DNA of 64,000 nt. Origin: Branchiostoma floridae (lineage: Eukaryota; Chordata; Leptocardii; Amphioxiformes; Branchiostomatidae). The notes under the pieces are model-generated. The model worked only from the letters and a program-made list of their open reading frames with translations, had not been told where the DNA came from and ran no database searches. Numbering within the stretch: position 1 is the stretch's first letter; every line of letters begins with the position of its first letter. A program made the translations under genes and the position numbers. Below, one piece after another: positions 13,398 through 22,789 of the stretch. The DNA lies in assembly GCF_000003815.2 (NCBI RefSeq), contig NC_049986.1:8963487-9027486 (forward strand). Direction: 5' to 3'.

Positions 13398-13580
13398 CAG
13401 TGTTAGCCTACGGTAAGTGTACGATTCTCGGGAATCTTTCCGTGGACCGAGTGCACGGTGTGTGTAAGTGTCATTTTCTCGGGAATCTTTCCGTGGACCA
13501 AGTACACAGTGTGTGTAAGTGTACGATTCTCGGGAATCTTTCCGTGGACGAGTGCACAGTGTTAGTAAGTGTACGATACG
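13398..13580 (+). repeat. ~53 bp tandem repeat, three to four units
   Basis: The unit contains GTGTACGATTCTCGGGAATC and TTTCCGTGGACCGAGTGCAC and is repeated at a period of about 51-55 bp, the last unit being partial. The array can be read as an ORF, but the reading frame has no other support. It lies about 400 bp before the first exon of the gene at 13961. Confidence 0.8.
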
Positions 13581-13960
13581 AGCAATCGCTGTTATTGTTT
13601 ACATCCGGGGTATTCGGCGCACGAGCGCTGACTGGTAGGCAAAAAGCGTTAGGAGATCAGATTACTAATTAGCATACCGGCGCGGAAGCAGATCGTACTG
13701 TTTACGCGAATTTGCGCATTTTCAGCCACGTTTTTATCGCATCCATGGGATTTTTTCAGATTTTGTATTTTTTTCACTACTTCTTAGTCTTTTTTTTTTT
13801 TTCTTGTGTAATATTTTGGGAGAAAATGACCCTTGCCCTCTTGACTTCCGTCATGTGTTTCCGGTTGTTTTGATTTTCCCGCCGTACGGGCTTTCTGTCA
13901 TCCGTTCCGGGCTGTTATATTTCTGTTCCTAATGTGGTTTAATTAATACGTTTAATCAAT

Positions 13961-14474
13961 ATGAGTTCTTCAAACAGCTACATTAGCTCTTTGGAGCCTA
14001 ATGACCGAACCAGGTATTTTGAGAAATTAATGGTAAGTGTCGAAGACGCCGGCGATAGTTCAAACCCGGAAGTGACTGGTTCGGCGGTGACTGGTGACGG
14101 TGTACGCCTACCTGACCCATACAGTCTGACAGGTGAGGATCATGTGTACATGTGTTTCTAGATTTTGATAAGGTAGATTTTTGTGTCAGATAAAGGTTAC
14201 AAAAACATGAGTACGTGTAAATGTGTTTGTTGCTAATCTCTAGAAATTCTGGCTACGTAACGTTATGTTTATTATCATTTGTATGTTATACAGGTTGGAA
14301 GGATGATTTGAGCCTCTGGCCAGATACGGACTATGGGTGCATCTACACCTACCTAATCGAGGCTCCAGGTCCGTTTAACGGAGAAGCCATGAAAGCCTAT
14401 AAATCCCTGGAGGCGTACAATCTCTTTATAAGTGGCCATGTGAGGGAGTGCAGGTACCACCCTATGGAAAAAAT
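13961..14474 (+). CDS. 5' end of a SWIM/YqaJ-associated family protein (partial, cut by gap)
   Basis: Exon 1 runs 13961-14132 (ATG start; donor ACAG|GTGAGG). Exon 2 starts at 14294 after TATACAG and runs into the N gap at 14475. The split codon restores a glycine, giving ...PYSLTG-WKDDLSLWPDTDYG. The exon 2 motif (tryptophan-rich start, DYGCIYTYLIEAPG, then KAYKSLEAYNLFISGHVREC) matches, from memory, the N-terminal region of a large invertebrate family whose members often also carry a SWIM zinc finger and a YqaJ/exonuclease-like domain and which are probably element-encoded. The catalytic part would lie beyond the gap and is not visible. A candidate continuation after 14575 was not found. Start choice: first ATG in frame, with a short intron of 161 bp after it. 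Confidence 0.6.
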
Positions 14475-14574
14475 NNNNNNNNNNNNNNNNNNNNNNNNNN
14501 NNNNNNNNNNNNNNNNNNNNNNNNNNNNNNNNNNNNNNNNNNNNNNNNNNNNNNNNNNNNNNNNNNNNNNNNNN
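14475..14574. other. Assembly gap, 100 N
   Basis: Exactly 100 unknown bases, the conventional size for a gap of unknown length. It interrupts exon 2 of the gene starting at 13961, and the sequence on the far side does not continue the reading frame recognisably. Confidence 0.99.
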
Positions 14575-14593
14575 TCAACTAGAGGGAGTTCAC

Positions 14594-14665
14594 GAACAAC
14601 TAGAGGTCGCAAGCTGTTCCCTAGCCGGCTATAGTTCTCTGGCCGGCTTACTCCTCTAGTTGTTC
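14594..14665. repeat. Perfect 13 bp stem next to the gap
   Basis: GAACAACTAGAGG (14594-14606) is exactly complementary to CCTCTAGTTGTTC (14653-14665). Between them lie AGCCGGCT and GGCCGGCT boxes that can pair internally. A further partial CAACTAGAGGG copy sits at the gap edge. It may be the end of an inverted-repeat element, which could explain the failed assembly. Confidence 0.75.
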
Positions 14666-15021
14666 CATTTCTACGGTTTTCCAGCGACCCGGAGTCTGGT
14701 AGAGAGTAGCCTACAAGGCAAACATAGATTTAGAGGTTAAGTCGAATCTCCGTGGTTCTTTCTTCCTTTCGTCTTGGAGGTCTTCAGCTACTCGATACCA
14801 GATGTACCATTCGTATGACTCTTTAATTTACTCATCATATTTCTTGTCTGAACGGTCGGCACCGAAAAATATGCATGCTCTAGAAGATTTGCAGATGTTG
14901 AAGACATTCTTGAGAAGGCCTCAATAACGAATTTTTGTATCTAAATGTAGCTGTACCAGGCAAAATTGCTGTAACATGCAGAATTATGCAAGTTGACAAG
15001 ATTTCCACAACATTTGTATAG

Positions 15022-15186
15022 TCAATGACCCCTGTGAGAGGGCTGTGGACCCTGGACCCTGTGATGGTTACTTTCCACGGTGGTACTTCAACAGCCAGAC
15101 TGGCCAGTGTGAGGAATTCATCTATGGGGGATGTGATGGTAACGGCAACAACTTTGAAACCGCTGAGGAATGTCAGGATACTTGTG
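15022..15186 (+). CDS. Kunitz (BPTI) domain exon of a secreted modular protein
   Basis: Acceptor TTGTATAG, donor TGTG|GTAAGT; 165 nt, phase 1-1, the usual arrangement for shuffled extracellular modules. The reading frame has the Kunitz pattern: first Cys in DPC, then [12 protein letters not shown], the [20 protein letters not shown] core and [12 protein letters not shown], with six cysteines in the expected spacing. The residues at the reactive loop are PCDGY, so the P1 position is Asp rather than Lys or Arg; inhibition of trypsin-like proteases is therefore not assured. The next recognised module is 991 bp downstream in the same phase. The start and the rest of the protein are not in view. 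Confidence 0.85.
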
Positions 15187-16177
15187 GTAAGTACCAGAGA
15201 GGCTACTGTGAATTGATTACCTTCGTCAAGAAGGCTACTTTTTTCGATACTCTTTTCGAAAGGAAAATGTGTATGTTTGTTGACAGCATAACCCGAGAAT
15301 TAAGCTATTGATGGATCTTTATATATTTGGAAGATGAGTATGTGTCGGAAAAACGAGAGTCAAGGTCTCAAGTTTGTCAAGAAATGCTGATGAAATTCGT
15401 ATTTGCCATAAGAGAAAATGAGAATCTTGTGTGTTTTATTTCGATTTAAAGACCGACTGGGACTATGATACATGCTTATACATGCGAAATATATACAGTC
15501 ATGTGTTTTTATAGTTGAATAAGTCCACTTATTTTACTTATTTTGTTCGCATCAACACTTTCATTCATGAAGGGCCTTTGTCCTTGACTATAAGACCTAC
15601 TCACATTGGATTGCAACACATCTAAACTACTGATAACTACTGCAAAACGGACAGTCGGCTAACTAGTTTGAAGGAGTGCGTAATTCCTGATCTTAAAATG
15701 GCATTGCCAATTCGAAAGTTTTTAAGTCCTTATTTTCTCAACTAGTGACAATTCATTGTCTTAGCTACAGCATAACATAAACCAATTGGATTCATTAGTA
15801 CTAAGACACTTTTACGTGACTTCACACTACCAGAGGAATCATGCATCACTTTCAGATTGGTGCTAGGTATATTCTAAGAGTCAATGCTATCTACGTTTAC
15901 ATCACCTAGTATGCGTCCTGTATCTAGATGAAACGGCTATAGCTTAGGGTAATGAATTAGAAGGGAGGCATGATAAAGTTGAAGCTTAAAAAAATGAAAG
16001 ACGGGACAAATGACGTCGACAATACCTTGAATGTACTTACTTCACTGAGATGAAAATGAGTACTTAGCACATGTTTTAGAAATATAACTTTCTAGCAATG
16101 TCATAATGCTCTGGTCAGTAGGTGTTACACTTGTGTATGAAAGGTACTTATTATGGACACTCAATTGATGTTGCCAG
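15187..16177. other. Intron between the Kunitz and Cys-rich exons, with repeat
   Basis: The first 200 bp after the donor contain a piece of the dispersed family (GACAGCATAACCCGAGAATT and 'attgatggatctt'). From about 15620 to 15945 it holds the shortest copy of the block that recurs at 18.2-20.6 and 22.8-25.5 kb. No extra exon was seen. Confidence 0.5.
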
Positions 16178-16351
16178 GCCCATGCCCCCCTGGAGTCGAC
16201 TTGGTGAACTGCACTGAGGACCCCTGCATGTACGCCGAATGCGCGGCCCACCCTACCGCGATGTGCAAGGCAAACTACTGCGGAGGTTGCAACGCCGTTT
16301 TCTACGACGACCAAGGCAACAAAGTAGACTGTATGGCCATGGACATGTATG
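16178..16351 (+). CDS. Cysteine-rich extracellular module exon downstream of the Kunitz exon
   Basis: Acceptor TTGCCAG, donor TATG|GTAAGC; 174 nt, phase 1-1, so it joins the Kunitz exon through a glycine codon. The module reads GPCPPGVDLVNCTEDPCMYA, then ECAAHPTAMCKANYCGGCNA, then VFYDDQGNKVDC. I know this CPPG..LVNC..DPC..A.C.AHP.A.C...YCGGC pattern from invertebrate multi-domain secreted proteins, where it occurs beside Kunitz and WAP domains; I cannot name an accepted domain with certainty. Eight or more cysteines suggest a disulphide-bonded fold. No further exon was recognised before 26 kb, so the gene is incomplete here or has very long introns. Confidence 0.75.
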
Positions 16352-16434
16352 GTAAGCTGAAGATCTGTCAAATCATCGTATTTGAATCAGAGTTATCGCA
16401 CGCAATAATCGCGTTCAAAATATTAGAATATATG

Positions 16435-17330
16435 AATAACTTTATTGCGCAACAATTGTAACAGTTACAATGCATGGCAATGTGAACAACTATATACTAA
16501 TACAAATAACTAACAACTAATGTAATATAATATAACAGTATAAACAATCTAGTGAGTATCATAAAGCATTATCTCGTTTTTGCAATGAGTTGTAAATAAA
16601 TTGGCCAACGTAGGCAGATATATGAACAGGACATGATAATATCAAATGGAATACCTCTGACCTAGCATGTGGTAGTACAATTTCGGACTTACATACAATA
16701 TTTTGAAATAACTTTTGACGGTCTTCTTCATAAGTCGGACAATCCATTACAAAATGAAATTCATTTTCTATGTCATTATGGCATGTGGGACAAAGTCTCT
16801 CATTGGCTGGTATGTTGTAGTGTCGGCCCTTTTCAATTTGTAAGGTGTGTGCACTAATCCTTAGTCTCGTTAGGTCATTTCTAAACAATTTGTTTTGAAC
16901 AGATGAAAGATATTTTTCGAAACAGAATTCTTTTTTTATTTTACAATAAGTACTGAGTTTGTTAAAACTTCTTAATTCTTGTCTCCAACCAGAGAGAAAC
17001 GTGTCTTGCAGACGGTTCTTAAATATATTTCCAAAACGGTTGGCATTAACAGCAGGATTAAGCCAAACATTTTGGAAACCATGTCTACTTAACATATCTT
17101 GCACATGCACATGCACAGCCCAGTCTTGTTGTAGCTCAACAGAAGTATTATATGCTTTCTTTACAAGTCTGTCATTTGGGAGGTTATGTAACCTAAGGCA
17201 GTATTTTATCATCTGTGTCTGTGAATCAATATAAAGTGGGAAAACTCCTAGCTCACCCCTGACCGCGGCGTTGACAGAGCTTTTGGGTACGCCGAGTGAA
17301 AATTCAAAAGCACAAATTCCAAATCAGAAA
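16435..17330 (-). mobile_element. 3' fragment of a non-LTR retrotransposon (minus strand)
   Basis: The minus strand is open from about 17327 to a stop at 16559. It reads AFEFSLGVPKSSVNAAVRGE, then LGVFPLYIDS, and ends in a region with CPTCHNDIENEFHFVMDC, a C-x2-C-x7-H-x4-C zinc-knuckle-like motif typical of the C-terminal part of non-LTR reverse transcriptase ORFs. Polymerase motifs such as YADD are not in this fragment, so it is 5'-truncated or degraded. The 3' end lies near 16435, where TTTATTGCGCAACAATTGTA begins on the plus strand. It lies in an intron of, or just beyond, the Kunitz-containing gene, in antisense orientation. Confidence 0.75.
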
Positions 17331-18189
17331 TTTCATATGATATTTTTGGTTGCTCAAAAGTTATGTCCTGGTCTCTTAGTGTGTTTGATTGACGATATCG
17401 TTTGATGCATTCTTAAGTGACTTCGTGTTTGTGTGATGGTTATGACGTTTGGTCCAGATTCTAGAGGTATTGGATTCAAACATATGACATGCCATTGGGA
17501 AAGGAACTTTACAGGGCTTTCCTTACTTAACCCAGGTCTAAAATGGGAATATGGAGAGGTAAAGGTGATGATTTAGTATCGTTTCAATATCCACCAATAA
17601 CGTGTAAGGGACTAGCTGCTCATACTCCAAAGGGTTTCAGTATAGAAAATATTATTTGTTAACGACACAATTGTTGTATTGCCATCTGCAGGTTAATCAT
17701 GCGTGAGCCATGTGCGACACAATCTAAGGCAAGTCATTGCAACTTTCTTAAAGAACGTATCTTTACCACTTCCTTTTGGTGAATGTCTACATTTATATGT
17801 ATATATATAAAGTTATGGCCATGGTCTGGCACAACACAAAAATAATGTCGAGACATGTCGTTTTATAGCATTAAACTTCTAGTGAATTCTTTAGGTTTAC
17901 TTACAAGAAATGCAAGTCAGCTACCACCACTAAAATGACAATGTCACGTTTATTTCTCGATCAAGTAGGATGGAAATGCCTGCTTAATAATCAGCATTGG
18001 AACGCTATGTCTAAATGTAATTGAACATTTCAGAGGGATTGTTTTACACGTTCCTGTACAATTTTATCTTTCGTATTCCTTTCGTGTTCTTCTGGAAATG
18101 CATCAGCTTTTTTTATTCACAAAACGCTTTTCTCTTTAATTACAGAACTTTGACTCAGCATTGACACCGAAGAGTCTTCAAAGGAACCC
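17331..18189. other. No gene seen
   Basis: The minus strand at about 17372-17560 is open for about 60 codons without a recognised motif; it may be more of the retroelement after a frameshift. The rest is AT-rich and featureless, with a small (AT) run near 17798-17812. Confidence 0.35.
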
Positions 18190-20620
18190 TCTGCTTTCCG
18201 CTGATGACTACTGCAAAACGGACATACTCATCACCAGTCTGAAAGGGCGTATGATTCCTTTGCACACCAAAAGAAATTATTATTATTATCATTGTTTCAC
18301 AGATTCGAGTCCTCATCATATCAACGTTATGTCTCAGCATTAAGTTAATCTTTACAACGGCATAAAACAGGCGACTTACACTTAATGCATTAATGTTAAA
18401 CATTTAAAGGCACATTACATGAATCCACATTGACAGAGGAATCATGCATCACTTTCGGAGTACTGATAGATACATCTCTTTATAGCGCTAATTCAAGGTT
18501 GAATCCTATGTATTTTTTAATTACCTCTAATGCATCTTAAGCGATATAGGCGCATTTGGGTTGCCCAAATACTTTCTTTCCTTTCTTTCTAACAACGTGC
18601 ATGTAAACTATTTGGGTCTTTAATCTTTCGGCTGTAATGTGATAGAACCTCACACACACTATCTCCAGCTTGATATGCACGTAATCCGCTTCCCGCAAAG
18701 CGCACGGATTAGTTTCTTTTACATGGCAAGTGTTCTCATGAGAAACCATATTTCTTATCAACCTGTTGCTCCATGACATACACGATATAATCTACTAAAA
18801 CTCCCCCCACAGTATGCTAATCAATGTTAGTACCTTTCAGCAAATATGCATTTTAAATTTTTCGCCAAGATGGCGAATTCAGGCAAGTCAGACTGAAATT
18901 GAACTCGTTAGCATAAGAAACACCTAATGCTTAAAAAGTTTCGATACGGTTCTAAAAAAATAGATATGAAATCATAATGATGAACCTATTCCACGAGAGA
19001 CATTTTGAAATTGGTCAATACTTTCCATCACAACACATCTCGACTACAAACAACATGTCAGCATGCTTGCTCTTACCATTCGTTATCATGTTGTTTGCTT
19101 TTTTCGCCCCAAAACTCTTTGGAATTGCACAAAGTAAAAAGAAAAACCTTTTCGAACGATCGATTAATTGCTATCACCTTATGATTCATAGAAAAGGAAC
19201 CTTTAACTATGGTGTTTAGTGCTGCTTGCTGGGGCAAATGGAACTTAAATATAATATAGTTAACCAAGAAATTTTAAAGAATGGCACGAAAACATTATGC
19301 AATTTTGGAACATACTAAATCAATAAACGAATCTTGCACATTACCTTATCAGAAATAAAGGTGATAAGGACAATACATTCCTAAGTTTATTAAACAACTT
19401 AAAAGATCCTCAGAAAGAAATCTCTTATCTCCTCTAAGTTCCAATGGAAAGGACCATGGCGGTCCTACATGTAACATACAACATTCAATAAAACAGTTAT
19501 GACTGAATCACACTTGGTAATTTAATGCAACGCTACTCCAGAGTAGGGGCAGCCAGAAAAAAGTATGTAAATGCTGTTATTGTTTCTCTATAAGAATGAA
19601 AGGGATATAATATTGAGTAAAACATGGCATGGCAAATCTACGTTATAGCGTTCAAATTTTAACCGATCCAACAATTGCATTGCGTTATCTGGCTCGATAT
19701 ACCGAACGATTTGTTATATATCAAGTTCGGATAGCTGATAAATTGAATTATCAGATTAGCTATGTGCTTGCGCTATCATTTAGATGATAAAATGCTTCAT
19801 TACGTTACAGTACGTAATGCTGAACGCTAGATGCCTTGCGCGCATTGGTGAAATAGTTCAATCGGTATTATCGGGTCTAAGTTATCCATAATATAATGGT
19901 AAGTTATCCATAATATTTCATGGTGAAGAATGCTTCTCGTAATATTGATCGAATAATAATCGTTAAATGACATTGAAGATAAAATTTAATTCTTCTAATG
20001 GAAGTCACAAATAATTGTGTTACTATGAGTATATATATTTGTCCTAAGATTCCGACCCTATAATTAAATATGACTACTTGAATCATTCTTGACCGTTGAA
20101 CTTTAAAATCTGTCAATAGAAAGAGTTATGCTGTGGTGATGAAGAAAAAGTTTTCATTTATAACGCTTAAGGGGTTGTTTACAGGCTCATAACGCTTAAG
20201 GGATTGTTTACAGTATGAAATGTGTATAAAATGATGTCACCTCGACAATGACAATGACATTTCTGATGAGTCCGCGTATCTTTGTACAACCCTGTAAAAT
20301 CTCAGAGGCGTACCGTGCACACATTGTATAACGTCAATGTATAAGATGCATCAAAGGGCAATATGTACAACATAGCAGAATGTAAAATGTTTATAGGATG
20401 ATCCCACATCGACAATGGCAATGAAATTGCTGATGAGTCCTCGTATCTTTGTACAATCCTGCAACATCTCAGAGGCGTACCGTGCACACATTGTATTACT
20501 TCAATGTATAACATACATCAAAGGGCAATATATACACCATAGCAGAATGAAGGATTTTCATTTCGAGATGATTAACGACATTTCAACTGAAAACTGGTAA
20601 CTAAATCATTCACAGCAGAA
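18190..20620 (+). repeat. Large diverged duplicated block, copy B
   Basis: It matches 22790-25560 in the same order and orientation at roughly 75-80% by eye. Anchors include CCGCTGATGACTACTG, 'cagaggaatcatgcatcactttc', ATATATCAAGTTCGGATAGC and AACGACAATAATTGTGTCTT-like text. The 5' part also matches 15620-15945. ORFs are not conserved between copies, so I see no gene. Copy B also contains its own internal duplication (see 20231-20550). Confidence 0.75.
20231..20550 (+). repeat. 167 bp tandem duplication inside copy B
   Basis: Two head-to-tail units share CAGAGGCGTACCGTGCACAC, 'tgatgagtcc' and 'catcaaagggcaatat'. A smaller 27 bp doublet (AACGCTTAAGGGGTTGTTTA) precedes it at 20163-20214. Copy C has only one version of the 167 bp unit, so the doubling happened after the large duplication. 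Confidence 0.8.
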
Positions 20621-21099
20621 CCATATAGGTAATAAATGGTAAACGACAATAATTGTGTCTTTGTTTTATTTGCCTAGGGCTCTTTAGTTTAGTTATGTTA
20701 GTTATGTTATATATGTCCATGTACCATTCCAAGGGCATCATCTTTATTGGTAGGTCAAACATGTTCGATAATATTGAGTTGAAGTTCAATTTAGCTCAAA
20801 CTATGAAAAAATATCAGAATTATTCTTCTCATACATCCATAAAGCAGAAAGGCTAAAAAAATCTAAAATGGTATGTTATTATCGATGATGAAATCACACA
20901 CACAAAAAAACACACGCGGGCTAGTTGTCATGTCAAGTAGGCATGTATTCTGACAAAAATAAATTGCATAATAGATCATTCACATAATGTATTCGTCCCA
21001 TCTCAGTTGACGTCTCATGAATAGGGTTTTAAAACCCCCCATCCTTGCAAACCTAATTTCTTCCGCGAAAGCATGAAAATCTTGCCCTAAAACAGAATT

Positions 21100-21997
21100 G
21101 CCAAGTATACTGTATCTATAACTGGTCAAATCATTTTAGTGACAATCTGGACAGCATACAGGAAAAGGGTATAGAAATTCAACCTAGAAGAAGCAGTCGA
21201 CACTTAGCTGTATATCTTACAGATCTAGACTTTGCAGACGATCTAGCACTGTTAACACACCTAGTCAAGGATGCTGAAGATCTTCTGCAGTCTCTCGAGA
21301 AAGCAGCGGCTCAAGTTGGACTCTATTGTAATGCAGCAAAAACTGAATTCATAAAAATAAGTACAAGTATTACTATTGCACCAACTGATCTCAAATCCCT
21401 ATCTGGAACTTGCCTAAAAGAAGTTGAGGACTTTAAGTATCTCGGGTCTTACATTATGAACTCAGAAAAGGACTTAAGCATTAGGAAAGCCATGGCCTGG
21501 AATGCATCCAACAAACTCGACAAGATCTGGCGCTCCAGTATAAGCAACAAACTTAAGATACAAGTTTTTCGCGCAGTAATAGAGCCCATTCTCCTGTATG
21601 GTGCTGAAACTTGGACCTTAACAACTCGTCTGGAGAAGAAACTTGATGGTACGTACACATTACTGCTGCGCAAAGCACAGAACGTTTGTTGGAAGCAGCA
21701 CCCATCTATAGGGGACATTTATGGTGATCTTCCGCGGGTTTCTCACAGACTCAGACAGAGACGGGCACAGTTTGCTGGACACTGCCTTCGGGCTAGTGAA
21801 GAGGTAATATCCTCGCTCCTCTTGTGGAGGCCTCATTCTCGTGGAAAAACTGACCTTCCCTAGGCTGCTTTCCAGGGATACAGGGCTAGCAGAGGAGGAC
21901 CTGGGAGCGGTCATGTCAGACAGGCAGGCGTGGGCTGAAATAGTGCATGGACTTACCCCGTCCCCTCCGGGGGTCGACTAGTGAGTGAGTGAGTGAC
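21100..21997 (+). mobile_element. 5'-truncated RTE-like non-LTR retrotransposon with frameshifted end
   Basis: One plus-strand frame is open from about 21100 to the stop at 21863. It contains the polymerase box FADDLALL (near 21227), the primer-grip region DFKYLGSYI, and downstream RAVIEPILLYGAETWTLT and FAGHCLRASEE blocks typical of RTE-like reverse transcriptases. The intact family end, with DRQAWAEIVHGLTPSPPGVD followed by a stop, is present in another frame at 21910-21980, so a frameshift has broken this copy near 21860. The element ends in a GTGA/GAGT microsatellite (21979-21997). The endonuclease and the front half of the reverse transcriptase are missing. It sits between the two large duplicated blocks. 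Confidence 0.8.
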
Positions 21998-22789
21998 AAT
22001 CTGTAGAAAGTATCAAGCCTCACAAGAGAATTGCTGTCAACGCATTTTGCAATATTTATCACAGATAGTTAAGGAAATGACTGTGCTCTATTCTTGTCTT
22101 GTCTTAAATGTCTCATTAACTTGACGCACTTTTCCTCCGATATGCTTGTCTTTCTCAGTGGGTTATTCTATACTGTTCTAAAGTGTGACATATACTTGAC
22201 ATACTACTCGAACAACTACTCGAACAAAGGCAACCATGAATTGTTTAAGTAGAATAGGACTTCAAGTCTGCCTATAACTGTCTCATAATAGCGCTGCGTA
22301 GATTTGATGTTACTACACATGCAAATATCATAAGAAAAAAACGTACACAAGAAGACACCAGTAATAATGCTGGGCTCAAGAAAGAACTTCACCTTGCTGC
22401 GATGGCATGTTGTTGAGTTTAGATAGTGACAGACCTATTGAACTGCTTTACTGTGCAGAAAAGAGAGGTTTTCCTCTAATAATACGGCCCAAGAGCTGAC
22501 AACCAAAGTCAAATAAAGCGACTGGTGTTGTTGTTTGTAAACTGCCAATATATTAGTGAACACATTCGACATGGAAACGAGCTATGAAATATAGAATAGA
22601 CATATAAAACATTGTAAATAATGAACAAGGAAATGTTGAAGATTTTCCGAGTAGCAAGACCCAAGTTATAGCAAACAGCCATTATCAAAGTCAAAAGAAC
22701 ACCTGGTGTTGATGTGAAGATGCAGGAAACGTCCCAACAAAATGTCATATATTTACATCGGAGTTGTCGGAGTACAGTATGTCCTGGGA

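Noticed and set aside
16042-16371. Minus-strand ORF of 109 codons
   Set aside because: It is the shadow of the cysteine-rich exon, whose plus-strand reading has conserved cysteines and splice sites.
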